Shown here: positions 5,111 to 5,663 of the stretch, piece by piece
How positions within the stretch are numbered: the stretch's first letter is position 1
Layout: each line of letters starts with the position of its first letter
Source: Thermoproteota archaeon
GTDB lineage: Archaea; Thermoproteota; Bathyarchaeia; Bathyarchaeales; Bathycorpusculaceae
Direction of reading: 5' to 3'
DNA: 5,663 nt
Assembly: GCA_012511995.1 (NCBI GenBank)
Contig: JAAZFA010000045.1
Coordinates: 1 to 5,663 of the forward strand
The notes under the pieces: model-generated
What the model was told of the DNA's origin: nothing
Databases searched by the model: none
The model's input: the letters and a program-made list of their open reading frames with translations, nothing else
Made by a program: the position numbers and the translations under genes

Positions 5111-5332
5111 TTGGAGAATAAAATTTGCTCTATTTTGCCGCTTATATTATCGCTCATGTTACATTTTCCATTAAAGGTAAATTTAACTTGCCATGTAGTC
5201 CTAAAGTCCCTCATACGGCAGGCTAACTGTAGTTCCAGCGGATGCTGGAGAAGAAATAGGGCTGTGAACTACATTAACAAAGACTATCAAAGATACAGGA
5301 CTTTAAAAGAAGAATTTATGGAACTGTTTTAG
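5111..5332 (+). pseudogene. Possible C-terminal gene remnant, 73-codon frame
   Basis: The frame starts at TTG 5111 (ATG 5156 is inside) and ends at TAG 5330-5332. The N-terminal half is low-quality hydrophobic and cysteine-rich sequence with no ribosome site. The last 27 codons (WRRNRAVNYINKDYQRYRT, then LKEEFMELF) look like the charged helical end of a real protein. In another frame, just before, the sequence reads LTVVPADAGEEIGL, so a frameshift near 5255 may join the two. I do not recognise the family. It may equally be a chance ORF; only the 3' third is persuasive. Confidence 0.25.
5228..5273. repeat. Two-level stem-loop
   Basis: TGTAGTTC (5228-5235) is exactly complementary to GAACTACA (5266-5273). 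Inside, TCCAGC (5234-5239) pairs with GCTGGA (5244-5249) around the loop GGAT. The arms share two bases, so the stable form is probably TGTAGT/ACTACA enclosing the inner hairpin and a single-stranded purine-rich stretch. It could be a structured RNA or an element end; no T run follows. Confidence 0.4.
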
Positions 5333-5471
5333 GTTCATATCAACCAGATAGTAAACGATTAATCGGGTGAAATTAACCCGTAAATAAGAAGGCTTAAAAG
5401 AAAATTACAACAAGGTTATAAGTAACCATTTGGAGAACCATCTTGACTGAGAAAGGAAGAAGTGGGAACTA

Positions 5472-5480
5472 CTTTAAATA
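5472..5480 (+). promoter_or_regulatory. TATA-like element before the hexamer repeat
   Basis: CTTTAAATA preceded by GGAACTA resembles a BRE/TATA pair. A start would be expected near 5502, inside the CTTTCA repeat. No ORF follows, so any product would be a short non-coding RNA, perhaps ending at the hairpin and T run at 5515-5545. Confidence 0.25.
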
Positions 5481-5493
5481 GAGACAACCATTA

Positions 5494-5512
5494 CTTTCAC
5501 TTTCACTTTCAC
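5494..5512. repeat. Three tandem copies of CTTTCA
   Basis: Three perfect head-to-tail hexamers plus one base, reading GTGAAAG-type units on the - strand. Possible protein-binding iterons or simple slippage repeats; too short to decide. Confidence 0.6.
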
Positions 5513-5514
5513 CC

Positions 5515-5545
5515 AACTCTCTACGGTATTGCGGAGTTTTTGTTT
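5515..5545 (+). terminator. Weak hairpin followed by T-rich run
   Basis: AACTC (5515-5519) pairs with GAGTT (5534-5538) across 14 bases, and the 3' arm leads into TTTTTGTTT. This resembles a weak terminator for + strand transcription. It lies about 35 bases after the TATA-like element, so it may end a very short transcript. Confidence 0.3.
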
Positions 5546-5663
5546 CATTTAGTTTTTATATGCAGTTTCAACTGACGAGTGTGTCTCAAGGGATTAACTA
5601 TGATGCAGAATTCTGCTTGTTTGAGTGGGACCTAGCGGATTGTTGATGACAAAATTCTCGCCA

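Larger units (their letters stand above)
5333..5663. other. Intergenic stretch with small hairpins, no clear gene
   Basis: No frame of useful length was found. Minor structures are CGGGT/ACCCG (5364-5380, 7-base loop), GGTTA-TAAG-TAACC (5414-5427), and a perfect 12-bp palindrome GCAGAATTCTGC (5605-5616). A TATA-like TTTTTATATG lies near 5551-5560 with only an 11-codon ORF (ATG 5600) after it. ATG 5646 (MTKFSP) opens a frame at the window edge, but six codons without a ribosome site cannot be called a gene. Confidence 0.4.

Noticed and set aside
5332..5345. GGTTCATATCAACC, similar to a tRNA T arm
   Set aside because: No acceptor, D or anticodon arms could be placed around it, so it is not a tRNA.
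5600..5663. Possible box C-like motifs (ATGATGC, TTGATGA) of a C/D RNA
   Set aside because: No matching box D at the right spacing within the window; the motifs also occur by chance around ATG triplets.
5646..5663. ATG with six open codons at the window end
   Set aside because: Too short, and no ribosome site or well-placed promoter supports a gene start.

Overview
The window looks archaeal. Two genes have BRE/TATA-type promoters placed so that their mRNAs would be leaderless or nearly so. Two others have Shine-Dalgarno (SD) sites. One gene is an ArsR-like winged helix fused to four membrane helices, an architecture common in archaea. The small multi-pass proteins, including one with an N-terminal 'RGWIPKE' type motif, remind me of Bathyarchaeia or related Thermoproteota, but that placement is only an impression. 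No rRNA, tRNA, CRISPR array or intact transposase gene was seen.

Layout. (1) 1-927, + strand: two closely spaced genes for small multi-pass membrane proteins; the first is cut by the window edge. (2) 928-1718: a perfect palindrome, an archaeal promoter and a leaderless gene for a membrane-anchored winged-helix regulator. (3) 1718-2838: about 1.1 kb with no long ORF. Read in three frames it is a chain of decayed + strand coding fragments. These are an unrecognised frame that overlaps the regulator's stop as TGATG, a fragment with a 'TGTRP' motif recalling UDP-GlcNAc 2-epimerases, a clear HNH-endonuclease pseudogene, and a third remnant spread over three frames. (4) 2841-4668, - strand: an AT-rich two-gene unit. 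It has a BRE/TATA promoter, a 515-residue protein with a nucleoside-deoxyribosyltransferase/TIR-like domain, then a 38-codon ORF with a full GGAGGT ribosome site and a T7 tract after it. (5) 4690-5663: an inverted repeat upstream of that promoter, short + strand coding remnants, and several small hairpins, a hexanucleotide repeat and palindromes; no convincing gene.

How it may work together. The regulator has a candidate operator directly over its own promoter and probably links a membrane signal to its own transcription. The neighbouring small membrane proteins may be functionally linked to it, but nothing proves this. The - strand unit is the most interesting part. Its large protein carries the motif set of an NAD- or nucleotide-cleaving enzyme between two uncharacterised domains, as expected of an antiviral effector. 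It sits in AT-rich DNA flanked on both sides by broken genes, as acquired defence cargo often does. The small ORF downstream has no terminator before it and a strong ribosome site, so it is a candidate partner, for example an inhibitor or sensor. That functional reading is inference; the motifs and the genetic layout are what the sequence shows.
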